The notes under the pieces were generated by a model. That model did no database searches. It worked only from the letters and a program-made list of their open reading frames with translations, and was not told where the DNA came from. A stretch of 64,000 nucleotides of DNA from assembly GCF_000189635.1 (NCBI RefSeq), contig NW_002476534.1, forward strand, positions 496,001 to 560,000, written 5' to 3'. Source of the stretch: Tetrahymena thermophila SB210. Taxonomy: Eukaryota; Ciliophora; Oligohymenophorea; Hymenostomatida; Tetrahymenidae. The translations under genes and the position numbers were made by a program. This document shows, one piece after another, positions 12,905-25,924 of the stretch (positions within the stretch are counted from its first letter, which is position 1; each line of letters opens with the position of its first letter).

Positions 12905-13743
12905 TAGATTTTTTAAATGTTTTTTTTATATAAAATATATTAAAGTTATTTATTTATTCGTTATATTTATTTTATAACAAATTAAAATTATACAAGCAAA
13001 TAAAATACTTTATTTTATATGCTTAAAAAAAAGTAAAATCAATCATTTAAAAAAATTGTATTTAATTAAATTAAATATTTAATTTAATTTAATTTACAAC
13101 AAATAAATTATCAAAAATTTAAGTGGTTTGTATGTAAAAAGAATATTTAATAATTTAAAATATGATTTATAAAAATGTTTTTTTTAAAGTTGAATAAAGA
13201 ACTTGGTAGTAATAAATTTAATGGAAATATGATTCATACAAAATATGATAGAATATATATATATATTCAAAATAACTATTATATTATTTAACCATTTATA
13301 TGACAAAGTCTATTTATTAATCTGAATTTATTTCAGCCTCCTTAAAATTTATTTGAATAATTTGATTTTCAATATAGATTGATTCACAAATAATATCAAA
13401 ATTTGATTAGGAGAGAGGGATTTTGAAGTTTGATTCAGAATTGTATAGATAAAATATAAAATTCATAGTTTTATTTATTTATTTTTTAGATAGTATAAAG
13501 AAGGAATTTTGAATTTTCTTGTTTATTAAGTAGTTGCTTTATAATTAAAATCTGAAGCTTATTTGATGAATAAAGAAGACTCATCGTAAATAAGTGTTTG
13601 ATAGATTTTAATTAATTCTATTTTAGAGTGCTATTTAAAATTAGTTTTTGGTGATATGTTTAATTTATATATTAATTTTGTTTAGAGTTTTTTTAGATTT
13701 TATTATTTAGTCTTCAATCTCTTTTGGCATAAGCTTAATGAAT
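12905..13743. other. Convergent intergenic region
   Basis: The stretch lies between the 3' ends of the second kinase gene and the Mei2-like gene. It is A/T-rich, with an alternating AT tract near 13253-13266. No coding frame is convincing on either strand. It should contain the 3' UTRs of both neighbours. Confidence 0.4.
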
Positions 13744-16700
13744 TCATTGTTAAAGAATTTGGAGATCTAACTAAGGATTTGGCAAGATTAGAGGTTTAAA
13801 TGATTTGTCCTTTTAATTAAATTATAAAAATAAATTAAAATAATATTTAAAAATATTTATTTTTATTACAACTAAAGCGCTCATCACTCCTGATTTTTTA
13901 AAGTGAGCAATTAACTCGTTTCTTCCTTGTATCCTTGCATAGCAAATATAGCAAACCTAAATTTTATAATTTATAATTTAATTTTTTAATATTTTTAATA
14001 TTAAAAATTTATTACCTTTTCACTTCTTATCATCTCCCACCTTTTACCGTTGAATTCATTGTAGAAAGGAATTATATGTTTCGGATCAATAAAATTGATG
14101 AAAGCATAGCCGATGTTGCAATGATTCTATTATTTAAATATTGTTGATATTGTTTGTTTATTTTAATAAATTTTTAATGTTTATTTTTATTGATAGAAAT
14201 TACTAAGTAGGAATTAAATTAAGAAAAAAGTTAAAGAATTCTTAAAATTAAGAATAAATACAAATAAATAAATAATTACTTTGAAGTCCATGGGAAGGTA
14301 TACGAAATCGTAAAGACCTTTGTAATTAATATCTATGATTCTTAGGAAATCTTCTTAGTTATATCTGTTTGGGATATTTCTCACCATGACTGTTGCTCGT
14401 CTGTCTTTAAAAGAAGCAATATTTTCTAAATTTACTTAGAAGTTTTAGTTGTTATTTTATTGTTTAGCTCCATTGCTTCCAAGTATTGTGCTCACCTTGT
14501 TTGAAGTCTGAGATGTTTGATAGTTATTCTGTAGGTTAATTGTGTTTGCGTATTGTCTATTGCTAGAAGAGTTGCTTAAATTATTTTGAATTTACGTGGC
14601 TTCGTATTGCTCAATGATACTTGGATTTTGAGGGTTGTTGAAACACATTTCATTTAAAAATTAGCTATTGTTATTCAATAAATTCATAAATTATGCTTGC
14701 TAGTTATTTTATAAGCGGACTTGCATTGAATTAGCCACTGAATTATTTTAGCTGTTGAGCATTTAGTTATTTAAGTTTTAAGTATTACTAATATTACTTA
14801 TATTAGTTTATGAGGTATTGTTAGTGTTGTTATTTTGGTAAAAGCTGTTATTTATTTGATAGATTTGGTTATTGTCAAAACTCATTCTCAAAGAGGAAGC
14901 TGAAAAGGGATTTTCATCTTAGCTTTTTCTCATTTAATTGAAGTTAGTATTGAAGTGTCCCTAACTGTATTGAGGGAAGTTTGTAGAAGAAAGAGAAGAT
15001 GAAGAAGATTGTGAAATTTGCTGCAAGTATTGAATCTATTGTTGAGAAGAACCTATTTCTTAGCTCATTTACAAATTGCAAATAGGTTATTATAAGGAAT
15101 TCACATTCAGTTAACAATTGTTTTATTTTATTTAAGGTTAGCAATTTGCATTTACTGAATAGCTGCTTTAAAGAAGTTTAAGAGATGAGCTGTTACTGTT
15201 GGTGCTATTGTTATTATTATTATGATTGCTTCCGTTGCTATTATAATTAAGGGAACTAAAGTTATTTACATTAGGGTTCATCTTTTTTTATTTTTTTTGT
15301 TGTAATTATTTATTGATATGAATATTTTCATTTTCATTATTAGCGAAAGACTAGTTATCAATTTAGCTGCTTAGAGAATTCGATGAATTTGAAGATAAAT
15401 ATTAATTTTGTTTATTGCTTTAAGAAATTGATTGTTAAAATGTGTTTTAGTAATCGCTTATTTCTTGAAGTTCTCTTCTTTATTGATATCCATACAACTA
15501 AGGCTGTTGATTTAAATTTTAGGTCATTCCTAGTACATTCTAGTTTGAGTAAGTGTGCTAATAAATGTTATCTTACTTGCTAGATTATATTACTGGGAAC
15601 TAATTATTTGTGTTTTCTTCAAAATTAAAGAAACTGTTGAAAACATTATTCATATTTTATTGCTAGATAGGATGTGTATTATTAGAGCTGAAAAAAGATA
15701 GAGAATTTAATCTTTGATTATATCCTATTTCTAATGCATTAGGAAGTGCTGGAGACGAAGTGCTATTAGGCGAGGTAGGAAGCAATCCTAACTATTATAT
15801 AACTACTTCGTGTTATTTCACTATTTGTTGATTAGACTGTTATTATTAATGTTATTGAACTTAAGAAGCACTTTGCTTAACTGATTTTACCCTTGCATTT
15901 TTCAAAATAATGTCAGTAGTGTTTTCTTTTGAAAATATTAAAATATTCTTAAGTAGCTCTAAAATAAACTTTTCTTCTACCTCAGGGAAATGAGTTCTAT
16001 GCAAGTAAATAAAGGACTTTTTATCTTTCTCTTATAGCTTAATTATCCTATCAACCTCTTTTAATGATCTCACATCAAAATATCTTACAACAAGTTTGCT
16101 GTTTATACTTGAGTATTCAAGAATTTTACCAAAGCATCCAAGGTAATCAAGAACCAATTTTTAATTAAAGCTATTAGCATTAGAAATGAGCTATTTATTA
16201 ACAAAAATAATTTATATGAAGCTGATTAAAGAAAATATAAATAAATTTGAATAGATGAGGTAAAAAATTATGAGCAATATTTAACAATGTCACTAAATTT
16301 TAGTTGATACAAAAATTAAATAATTTTAATTAATTAAATAAACTGGGTTTTTTAATTTATTGATTTAAATGATAAAGGAAAATTTAAAAGGATGTTGTTT
16401 AGTATGAATTATTATGAAATTTAGCTAATATTTTATTTTACTTCACTAAAACAAAGAAAAGATTTAATTTGTATAAAAAAATGCAAAATAAATGGAAAAA
16501 TGATAACTTTTTAGTAAAAATTGCGCAATTATTAGTAGAAATTATTAATTTTTCAAATAAAAAAAATGTTAGTGAGTGTTCAGACAAACAATTATCAAAG
16601 AGAGTTAACAAAAAGAAAGTTGGATAGAAGAAAAAAAAAAAACTTTAATTAATTAGATATGCTTTTATATTGCTTTAAATAAGTAGAAAAAAAATAAAAA

Positions 16701-17814
16701 ACAAAGAGTTCAAATAGTTTAATCAATATTACCATGTAATCTATATAATCAAAATCATTAAAATCACTTAAATATGAAACTTTCATTTTATTAGAATGCG
16801 ATTAAGATATAGACTGAAAAGCTGACAGGGAGGACTGAATGTTGTAGAAGCTTAATACTATTATTCTATTTATATAAATTGTGAAATGGATTAAGAACTC
16901 TTCAGTAGTTAATTTTTTGCAAATAAAAATGATTTTCGCAATTACTTTTCAAGCTGGTATTTATGGCGATCTATGTTTTGTATATCTCCATAAGATCTAA
17001 CGAAGGCAAGGAATTATTCTATATCATCTTATTAGCTGAGCTAGACAACCATATTCCTTGAAGGCTTAGAAGAAGAATCAAGACTCTATTTTAAATGATA
17101 AAATGAATTAATTAATTAATAATTTAATTTTGCAAAGTAGAACATTTATTTTGGTTTGTTTATTTTTTTTTGAAAGGGAGTGTTTTTTGCTTTATTTTCA
17201 AATATATAAGAAATAACAATCAAAAAGGCAAATCTTTTACACAAAGGCAACTTAAATTGAGTTAATCGTTTGGCTGCTATTCAGGGAAAAAGCGTTAGAG
17301 CTTTTAAAAGAATTAAGAGGATGCTGTGATGCAATTCAACGAGCTAAAGTGTTGACTTTGCTAGCTTTATGCACATTAGACACTACCTCCACACTGTAAA
17401 CTTTGAATTCCTAAACAAAGATCTTTAATATCATCTTAAGATTTAGGTGACTCCAATGTAGTCTATTGTGAACCAATATTCCAATCAATGCTATCATCGA
17501 GTATTTCAGGCTTTTTTCTTTTTGGATAATGACTGCTTTGTTTCATTATTTAAATAGTTAAATGCATGCAAATCAAATAAAATTTTGGGTATGTTAAATA
17601 ATAAATTTGAAAGTAAATACCTTTTTTATTCTTTCTCATCGCAATTACTTATCAATTTAATGCCATTTTAAAATAGCTCATTAGTCTTAAATTGATGAGG
17701 AAATTAAACAAAAGCCCCCTTTTCAGGTGAAATATGGTTAGTAGAAGCAGACTTTACTGTAGCGTCTATGAGTCTTAAGTATTCTTTGAGTTCGTCGTCT
17801 ATATGTGGGTCCAT
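13744..17814 (-). CDS. Mei2-like RNA-binding protein with three RRM domains
   Basis: Eight exons: 17814-17621, 17532-17241, 17085-16946, 16865-16733, 16190-14280, 14126-14016, 13956-13870 and 13809-13744. They sum to 977 residues with every phase matching. RRM1 begins with SRNMVVQLS and contains YGDIQNID joined across an intron to IIVLSFYNIQSSLSAF. RRM2 contains LVLDYLGCFGKILEY and KLVVRYFDVRSLKEV. A Q/N/S-rich middle of some 450 residues follows. The C-terminal RRM is the diagnostic Mei2 type (RRM_2 family): ATVMVRNIPNRYNQEDFL, INYKGLYDFVYLPMDFK, NIGYAFINFIDPKHIIPFY and ARIQGRNELIAHFKKSG. The last intron (13869-13810) is 60 nt and open in frame, so retention would also give a full protein. 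In fission yeast Mei2 controls meiotic entry through RNA binding. A sexual-cycle role in this ciliate is inference. Confidence 0.9.
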
Positions 17815-20200
17815 AATAAAAGTTACTTATTTATTTGTTAATTTTCTTTATTTGTCTTTTGATTATGAGTACTGTTTCTCTTGTTTGTAAATCTATTATG
17901 TTTATTATAATATTCTGCGCGTTTTGTTTATCTTTGGTTTTATATTAATCATTATAATTGATTTATAATGGGCAATTAGTAATTAATTAAAAGTGAATGA
18001 ATATCGTCTTTTTTATTAATTTTTAATGCATTTATTTAAATTATTTTGAATGTTTAACATATCTAACAAAAATTCAATAAATCATTCAAATGTCAGTGGG
18101 GAATTGAAAAATACAGTTGTTAGTGATCGTTTAAAAATCAAATTATCAAACAAACAAACTTTATCTTTATTTCATTTTTTTAGTGTGTGTATAAAATTTA
18201 TCTGCATATTCCATTCATTTTTGAATGATTATTTGAAATATTTTGGCAATCTAAATGGGTAAATTTCCTAACAAAAAATGCGATCAATAATTATTTGATT
18301 ATTTTTTATTTGTAAATATTTCATTGTATTCAAATACTTATCTCTATTAATATTCAAATATCTATCAAAAATAAACAACAAAATAAAATTTGAACGTTCA
18401 AACGAAAACAAATTCACAATAATCCCAAACAGACATAATTGATTCATAATCAAAAGAATTCTCATTTTAAATAAAATTAATTTATTTTGTTACTATTAAC
18501 TCAAACTTACTCTTTTTTTATTAAGTAAGTAAATCTCTCTTTAAAAAATTTCCTTATTTATTTCAACATTTTTTTTTTATAAATATAATTATTTATTATT
18601 TTTTTTTGTCTAAAATAATTATTTTATTACATTAAAGAGATAAAAAATTTAAAAAAAATATTTTTATAATTAATAAAATTATGTCCTATCAATTATAAAC
18701 ATAGCCACAATAATTTTAATCTTTTTATAATAGAAGACTATAAATTAAATAACTTGAAAACAAATTTTATTTATCTTTCTAATTTATTATTTTTATAAAA
18801 GAAATAAATAAAAATTTCTTAGACAAAATAGGACATGATATTTTTGTAAAAACACAAAGATCTTTTATTTTTCTAATTTATTTTATAAAATAGAATAAAT
18901 TATTTTCTTTTTCATTCAAAGTTAAAACATTTTTCTAAGTATATTTGAAATTAAAACAGCTTTTAATTTATAAAATCTTAATTATTTTAAACGCATTTTA
19001 TTATTTTTTATTTAAAAATTAAATTTGTAATATTCGAAATCAAAAATAAGCAAAATGATAGCAAAAATAATTCTTTTTAATTCTTTTTTTAAAGTGAAAT
19101 TTAAAAATATTTCAAAAAAAAATAATATTTTTATAAACTTTTGAATTGAACTAAAAATATAAAATGTTTGATCAAATTTTTCTCAGAATCATCACTTTTA
19201 ATAAAAATCTGTAATCAGTCTAATACCATACATATAGAAAAGTTAAGTAAATTTAATTTAGCTAAATATAATTATGAATAGATACCCTAAAGTGTAAATT
19301 TTTAAAAAATTTACTCTATGTTATCTATAACTCTGATGATTTATAACTATCTTAAAGACTATTATATTATTATTTGTTTAAACAATAAATACATTTTTGG
19401 AGACTTCTGATATCATTTAAAAAATTAATAATTAGAATTCTATATTACTTTGGCATCGATTGTTATAAAATATTAGATTACACTTGTTAAAATTTTATTT
19501 CCTGATAATAAAATGGTATATTTATTATAATTACTAGAAGAAAACTAAGATTATAAACCAAAAGGACGAATGTCACATAAAATTAATCTATTAATAATTA
19601 ATTATTCATATTTATGCAGTTTTTTTTTTACTATTTATAGCTATCATGTTTTTTTATACCTAGGAGGAAATTTACAAATTTGGTTTTTGTTAAAAAAGAT
19701 TAAAATTGTAGAATGTAAATGGGATATCTTGTTTACAAATAAAAATTGAAAAGTATAACAAAGTTTTTGTTATTTTTGACTTATTTTAATCTAAAGAGAT
19801 TGCGTTTGATAGTTGTGGAAATAACGATTTAATTGGTCGAATAAATTAAGATTAATTCGTCAATTCTAAAAAACTATTTAGATTTATTTACAACATATTT
19901 TTTTTGGATTTTATGGGAGGAAGAAAATTTAGATTAAAAATTAAATAATAAATAATACCTAACTCTCAATAGTGACGTAAGAATGATACATGTATTCATA
20001 ATTATCAAACACTAAAATAATTATTTATTCATTCGTTCACTCTACTAATTTACAAGATAGCAACATGCTTTAAATAGGCTACGAATTGAAAAACTGACTT
20101 ATTTGATAATTAATATAAATAAAATAAATAGCAGTAAGATCTATTTTCAAATATAAAAAAGTTAATTAAAAAAAAGGATATTTCACACTTTAATCAGACA
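17815..20200. promoter_or_regulatory. 2.4-kb divergent intergenic region
   Basis: The Mei2-like gene starts leftward and the acyl-CoA synthetase gene rightward from this region. The sequence is dominated by A/T runs. Two short open frames near 18050-18465 have no family resemblance and the composition of random A/T-rich sequence. No tRNA, rRNA or known small RNA was recognised. It must hold both promoters, but no element can be pinned down. Confidence 0.4.
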
Positions 20201-22343
20201 ATGATCAGAAATATTATAAAGTACTCCTTCACAAAGAGATCCATCTCAAATGCACCAATCTCTTTATCTTATGTGCATGGTGTTTCTAGCAAGCCTTTGA
20301 GTTACATCACTATAGGTGAAAAGCTAAGAGAATAAGCATACAAAATCTCCGATCAAGTTGCAATCATCTCTCACCTTTAAAAAAAGCAATTTACATATTC
20401 TGAACTCTACAGAACATGTGAAAAGGTAGCTGCAAGTCTTCTTTCTTTAGGATTGAAAAAAGGTGATCGTATTGGTATATATTCCCCTAACAATTACGAA
20501 TGGGTAATCACTCAATATGCTGCATCTATGGCCGACTTGATTTTAGTTAACATCAATCCTGCCTATTAAGAACACGAACTAGAATATTGTCTCAAAAAAG
20601 GTATTTCCATTTTTTCATTTTTGATTCTAATTTAAAGAAAATTCATAAGCAAAGCTAACATCCAGAAACTTAAATATCAATAGATGCCAAAATTACTAAA
20701 TTAATTTTGATATTGCTAAAAATTTAATTGGATTTCCTATTTTTCATTTTTTTACTTAAGCTTTTTTTAATTATAAAAGTTGGAGTTAAAGCCATCGTTA
20801 TGGCATCACACCATAGAAAGAGTGACTATGTAAAATTTATTAATAACATAGTCCCAGAATTGCAAACATCAGATATAGGAAAACTTAAAAGTGCTAAACT
20901 CCCTAACTTAAAATTCGTAATAAGAATAGATGATGAAAAAACCCCTGGAATGATGAGCTTTAAAAGTCTTTATGAATTAGCAGGAAGTAAAGACTATTAA
21001 AAGCTCCACACAACAATGAGAATAACTGAACCTGATGATGCAACTAATATTTAATTTACATCAGGTACTACTGGTAATCCAAAGGGTGCTACTCTCACTC
21101 ATTTTAATATCTTAAATAATGGTTATCTATTAGGTAAATACATATACTTTCCAAAATTAATTATATATCTTCATACCAATAACAAGAATAGTTTGTAATA
21201 ATTTTTGTATATTTAATAGGTTAAAGATTAGGTCTTGTTTAGTCTGATAAGATTTGTCTCTCTGTTCCTCTCTATCATTGCTTTGGTATGGTTATGGGTA
21301 ACTTAGCTGCTCTAAATTATGGATCTACTATTGTTTTACCCAGTGAAGGATTCAATCCTTAGCATTCTATGCAAAGTGTTGGAGAATATTAAATAACAAC
21401 AATGTACGGTGTACCTACTATGTTTTATGAATATATTAAAGAATATGAACATAATCCAAAATTGTACAACATTTCTACTCTCAGAAAAGGTATTATGGCA
21501 GGTGCTTTATGTCCTCAAGTAATATATTTCTAGTTTTAATCATTTTATTTAGTTTAACTTTAAAATAGTCTTTGATGAGCAAATTAATTAACGAATGGAA
21601 AATGACAGATTTACAAATAGCATATGGTATGACTGAAACCTCTCCTATATCATTCTAAACTGAATCTTCTGACAACTTAGAAGATAAATGTGGCACAGTT
21701 GGTAAAATCTTCCCTCATACTGAAGCAAAGATCATAAACAGCAAAGGAAAAATACTCGAAAGAGGATAGTCTGGTGAGTTATGTATCAGAGGATACCCAG
21801 TTATGTAAAAGTATTGGGCAGATATTAGAAATACTAACAAAACTATAGATACAAATGGTTGGTTGAAGACTGGTGATGTAGCAGTTATGGATGATAGAGG
21901 TTATGTTAAAATCGTAGGAAGAATCAAAGAAATGATCATTCGTGGTGGTGAAAATATTTATCCAAAGTAAATAATATATTTATTTTATTTTTATCAAAGA
22001 TTCTCATTATTTAAAAATAAACAGGGAAATAGAAGAATTTTTAAGAACACATCCAAGCATTATGGATGTTTAAGTTGTAGGTGTTCCAAACCAAAAATTC
22101 GGTGAAGAAACATTTGCCCTTATTAGATTAAAATAAAATCAAGAAGTTAAACCCTTAGATATAGCTGAATTCTGTAAAGGTTAAATTGCTCACTATAAAG
22201 TGCCAAAGTATGTTAAATTTGTTGATTCATTCCCTCTTACAATTACAGGAAAGCCATAAAAATTCAAAATGGTTGCTTCGATCAAAGAAGAAATGAATGG
22301 AAGTGAATAAAATCTTGATAAATATTCAATTAGATCATATTGA
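20201..22343 (+). CDS. Acyl-CoA synthetase, ACSF2-like (AMP-binding family), probably mitochondrial
   Basis: Exons 20201-20600, 20780-21133, 21220-21518, 21569-21966 and 22025-22343, 589 residues. The product should activate fatty acids, via an acyl-AMP intermediate, to acyl-CoA. The P-loop motif SGTTGNPKG is at 228-236, LYHCFGM follows near 270, and YGMTETSP lies at 370-377. [28 protein letters not shown] and the C-terminal lysine motif TGKPQKFKM come in the usual order, so no catalytic element is missing. Length and the MVMGNL region fit ACSF2-type medium-chain synthetases. The first ~30 residues ([18 protein letters not shown]) are basic and free of acids, as in a mitochondrial presequence. 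The start is the first ATG of this frame and gives that presequence. Chain-length preference is inferred. Confidence 0.92.
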
Positions 22344-23344
22344 TTGAATAGCATTTTATTAATAAATAAATAATTAAATATAATTTTATTAATATAATTT
22401 AATTCAGCTTAATATAAAAAATTATTTTAGTTAAATTCATAGATACATACATACATAAATACATATTTATTTGCAATTTATTTTGAGAGTAGTTAATCAA
22501 TTTACTAATTAATTAACCAAAATTATCAATAATCTGTTTTTTAAATTTCTTCTATTTTATTTCATATTTGATATTCATTCAATAAATATTATTTTTAAAG
22601 TAAATATTTTTACTTGTATTACTTACTATTCGTGGTATTTTAAACATTGATTTTTATTATTTATATTTTATTTTAAATTTTATTTATCATTGTGTAAAAT
22701 TAATTAAAATAGCATTTATAATAATCAATAGTTCAATTCTTAAAAAATTACCATAAAATATCTAAAAAAATGAAAAATATTCAAATTTTTCTATAAAATA
22801 TTTTTAAAATTGCCAAAAAAAAAAATTTAACTAAAATATCTAAAAAAATAAATGTATTTTGTAGATTTTAAAATAATAAATATTAAGCAATATTGAAAAA
22901 TATTTTAATTTTTATTAAATATTTTTAAAAATAAAATAAATAAACTATTTTTATATTGTCTTTTATTATTTTATATTTAAAATATTTTCAAATATTTGGA
23001 TTTACTAATTAATAATTTTAAATATTTATTTTTTTGGATTATATTTTTCTAAAAAAAATGAAAATTATAATTTTAATACAAAAAATGAATGAATAAAAAT
23101 GAAATATAATTATATTTTTAAATATATTCCATAATTGAATGGTGATTTCAATAAAGACCGTTTAACGAATATATTATAAAAATTAGTGATAGTATTCATC
23201 AAAATCTATTTTGAAGTAATAAAATAAGATTAATAAAAACATAATCTCAGCTTAACTATATATCTAAAGCCATAAAAATTTGCTGTCAAAAGACTAAATT
23301 TTAAAAGTTAAACAAATTGGCTTAAACAAAAGACTAATTTAAAT
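22344..23344. other. Intergenic spacer, AT-rich
   Basis: About 1 kb of nearly pure A/T sequence separates two plus-strand genes. A CATA repeat lies near 22443-22462. No coding frame or RNA gene is visible. The promoter of the following gene is presumably near its right end. Confidence 0.4.
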
Positions 23345-24582
23345 ATGCAGCAAGAATAATACTTAAAAATTATTAGCTAAGTAGAGAAATAGCTTCAAGT
23401 ACTTCTTTAAAAAAAATGCGACCTTTTGTTTCGAAAGTTTGTACCTAATTCAAGCAGTGATGAGCTAGATTTGAATTAAATAGTAAGTTTTTTAAAGAAC
23501 AAATAAGTGATTTCTTTTTTTTTATTGGTAATTTCTTAATTTTAAATATAGCCATTACAGTTGAGACAATTTTCAAATGCAGAAAGAATGGATTTTATGA
23601 GCATGTTTAATAAATATCATGAAGAAACATAATGTCAAAGAATATCAAAAAAGGATTTCGAAAAAACAATCTTATAACATATTCTTACCAAGAATGATAA
23701 ATCTTTTAAACAATATCTTTATAACTTAGTATTTGAGTAAATAATTTTATATCTATTGAAAAGATTTTATTTATATTTTGTAAAAAATAAAGCGATGATA
23801 TAAAGTTGATTGATGGAGAATTGAAAAACTTTAAACAAAGTGTCAAAGTAATTAAATCAGACTAAAAAGAGAATAAAGAGCCTTCTTATAACCAAAAATA
23901 ATCTGAAGCAGCTGTATCATAGCACAACCTTAGAATATCACCTAAGAAAATCTGTACAATCACTATTGATGAGCCACAAAATACTCCGTAGTATAAAACA
24001 TAAGAATAAATTGAATAGAAGAAAGGATTTAAGTAGTAGTAATATCAAACAAATTTGTAATCCGAAATCAAAAAAGAAATAAATCAGAGTAACAAATTTA
24101 TTATTAATTTTATTTATCAAAAGTTATTATTTGATAAACTAAAGTATCAAACAGAAGATTTAGTAGCAATATAATGAATCATGGTTAATATGTTTAGGGT
24201 TAGAAATAAAATAAGAATTAAGTTTAAGTAAAGCAAAGATCTGTTTCTCCAATTAAAAGGAGCAACACAAGGTCAAAATCACCAATTAAATAAAGCAAGT
24301 AATATAAAAATTGTTTATTATGAATAAAAATTGATTATTATTTTAAGTGAAAATTTAGGATACTCAGATATTTATAAGATGAAAAAGAACCTTTAGGAGT
24401 AATAAAAATAACTTTAATAATAAATATTACCACCTCAATAAACATAATCTAATAAGTTAAATTATAAATATCCAACATAGAGTTAAAAAAAGCTAGAGAG
24501 GTTTAAATAAGGAATATTAGATAATATAATCTAGCAGAAAACAAATAGTTTTAAAATGAATATATACAACAACGTAAAATGA
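23345..24582 (+). CDS. Hypothetical Ser/Gln/Lys-rich protein with SPIK motifs
   Basis: Exons 23345-23482, 23552-23736, 23793-24088, 24145-24298 and 24348-24582 close in frame to 335 residues. The N-terminal ~130 residues are charged and helical, for example KQLQVLLQKKCDLLFRKF and FSNAERMDFMSMFNKY. The middle is basic and rich in Lys, Gln and Asn. A stretch RSVSPIKRSNTRSKSPIKQ contains two Ser-Pro sites flanked by basic residues, which look like proline-directed kinase (CDK or MAPK) sites. The C-terminus is Gln-rich and basic. No family was recognised and no membrane segment or signal peptide is present. Gene structure is supported by five mutually consistent exon phases. The 3' end overlaps a degenerate ~425-bp duplication that continues downstream. 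Confidence 0.65.
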
Positions 24583-25380
24583 AAGTAAACAAATAAAAAA
24601 TAATCTAAAAAAAGATGAAAAAGAGTATGAGTTTATTTTTTAAATTATAAATAAAAAAGTTAAAAATATAAATAAAGTAAGTTTAATATTGGTTTAGTAG
24701 CTATAACATAATATATAATAAAAAATTAAATTGGTTTAAAGATTATATTTTAAAAACTATAAAAATTATCTACACTCAATATATATTTATATTTAATATA
24801 TCTTAGTTAAAAAGTATTCAAAATAAAAAATAATTTACTAAAAAAGATATTATTTATTTTTTTTCTTATTTTATAAATGAATGATAGGATAGGTAAATAA
24901 TAAATAAATTGCATTCGAAATTAAAATAACCAGAATAATTTTTTTATTTTAATTAAGAAATAAGTAGATTGCCAATAGTTTAATAAATCTATTTATAATA
25001 ATGTAAAATTAAAGCAAATAAACGAAAATAATAAATTAAAAAAATAAGATAAAATGAGAAAAAATTAATTTATTTTCTAAATTATAAATAAAAATAATGA
25101 AAAATTTAATTTAATAGTATTTTAAAGCTATAATAGATATCTATATTTTTAAATTAATTATACTATTATAAATACTAATTGATTTATGCTTTGTAAATCA
25201 GTTGATTATTTTTTTTTAAATTTTATATTTATATTAAATATATCTTAATAAAAAAATTTTTAAAATACAAAACAATTTTATACAAATATATTATTTTTTT
25301 TAATTTATAAATAAATTATAAATAAGTTGCATTCGCAATAAAAAGAATCTAAATCTGTAATAAAGAAATAAACATATTTA
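24540..25380. repeat. Degenerate ~425-bp direct duplication
   Basis: Two diverged copies lie head to tail. Landmarks recur at a spacing of about 418-429 bp: AACGTAAAATGAAAG at 24571 against AATGTAAAATTAAAG at 25000; a TTTATATTTAATATATCTTA segment near 24785 against TTTATATTAAATATATCTTA near 25226; and TTGCATTCG at 24909 against 25327. The first copy contains the last codons and stop of the gene at 23345-24582. The second copy is non-coding. It looks like an old local duplication, not a mobile element, since no terminal repeats were seen. Confidence 0.5.
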
Positions 25381-25924
25381 TAGTTTTTTTACTTATTTTT
25401 TTGTCAAAAAGTAATCATAAATTTGCAATATATACTTAATAAAATGAGTACATTTTTTATATATTTTAAGTATATTTATATTTATAATGAACTCATTTAT
25501 AAATTAAGCAGAAAAACATTGTTGAGAAAGATTCTAATTTAAATCGAGGAGAAAAATAAAAGTGTGCTTAAATTTAAATTTGGGTGATAAATTCATAATA
25601 AATAAATTTTAAATATTCTAAATACTAAAAAGATGTTCTTTTAGTTGAAAATTATATAGATAGATCATAAGATTTAAGTAATTATTAGATATAAGAGATA
25701 AATTGATTAAAAGATTTATATTTATATATATTTTACATATATTTACAATAAAAGTATTGTGTAGTATTGTTGTTAACTTATTTATTTATTTACATATTAC
25801 TTTTGTAACATAATTATTTTAAAGTCAGATATAAAATTTATTTTTAAATTAATTGTTTATTTTCTAATTATAAAATTTGTTAGATAGATAGAGTGATGGT
25901 AGGTTGGATGGATATCACATTTTT
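25381..25924. other. Convergent intergenic remainder
   Basis: A/T-rich sequence between the degenerate duplication and the 3' end of the NEK-like kinase gene. Short GATA and GGAT-type runs occur near 25880-25915. No coding frame is convincing. Confidence 0.35.

Noticed and set aside
13249-13270. Alternating AT tract that could be a cruciform or origin
   Set aside because: Such tracts are expected in DNA of this composition and nothing around it supports a function.
18050-18465. Two standard-code open frames of 65-70 codons, one per strand
   Set aside because: Composition is that of random A/T-rich DNA, they have no family resemblance, no splice context, and lie in a long divergent intergenic region.
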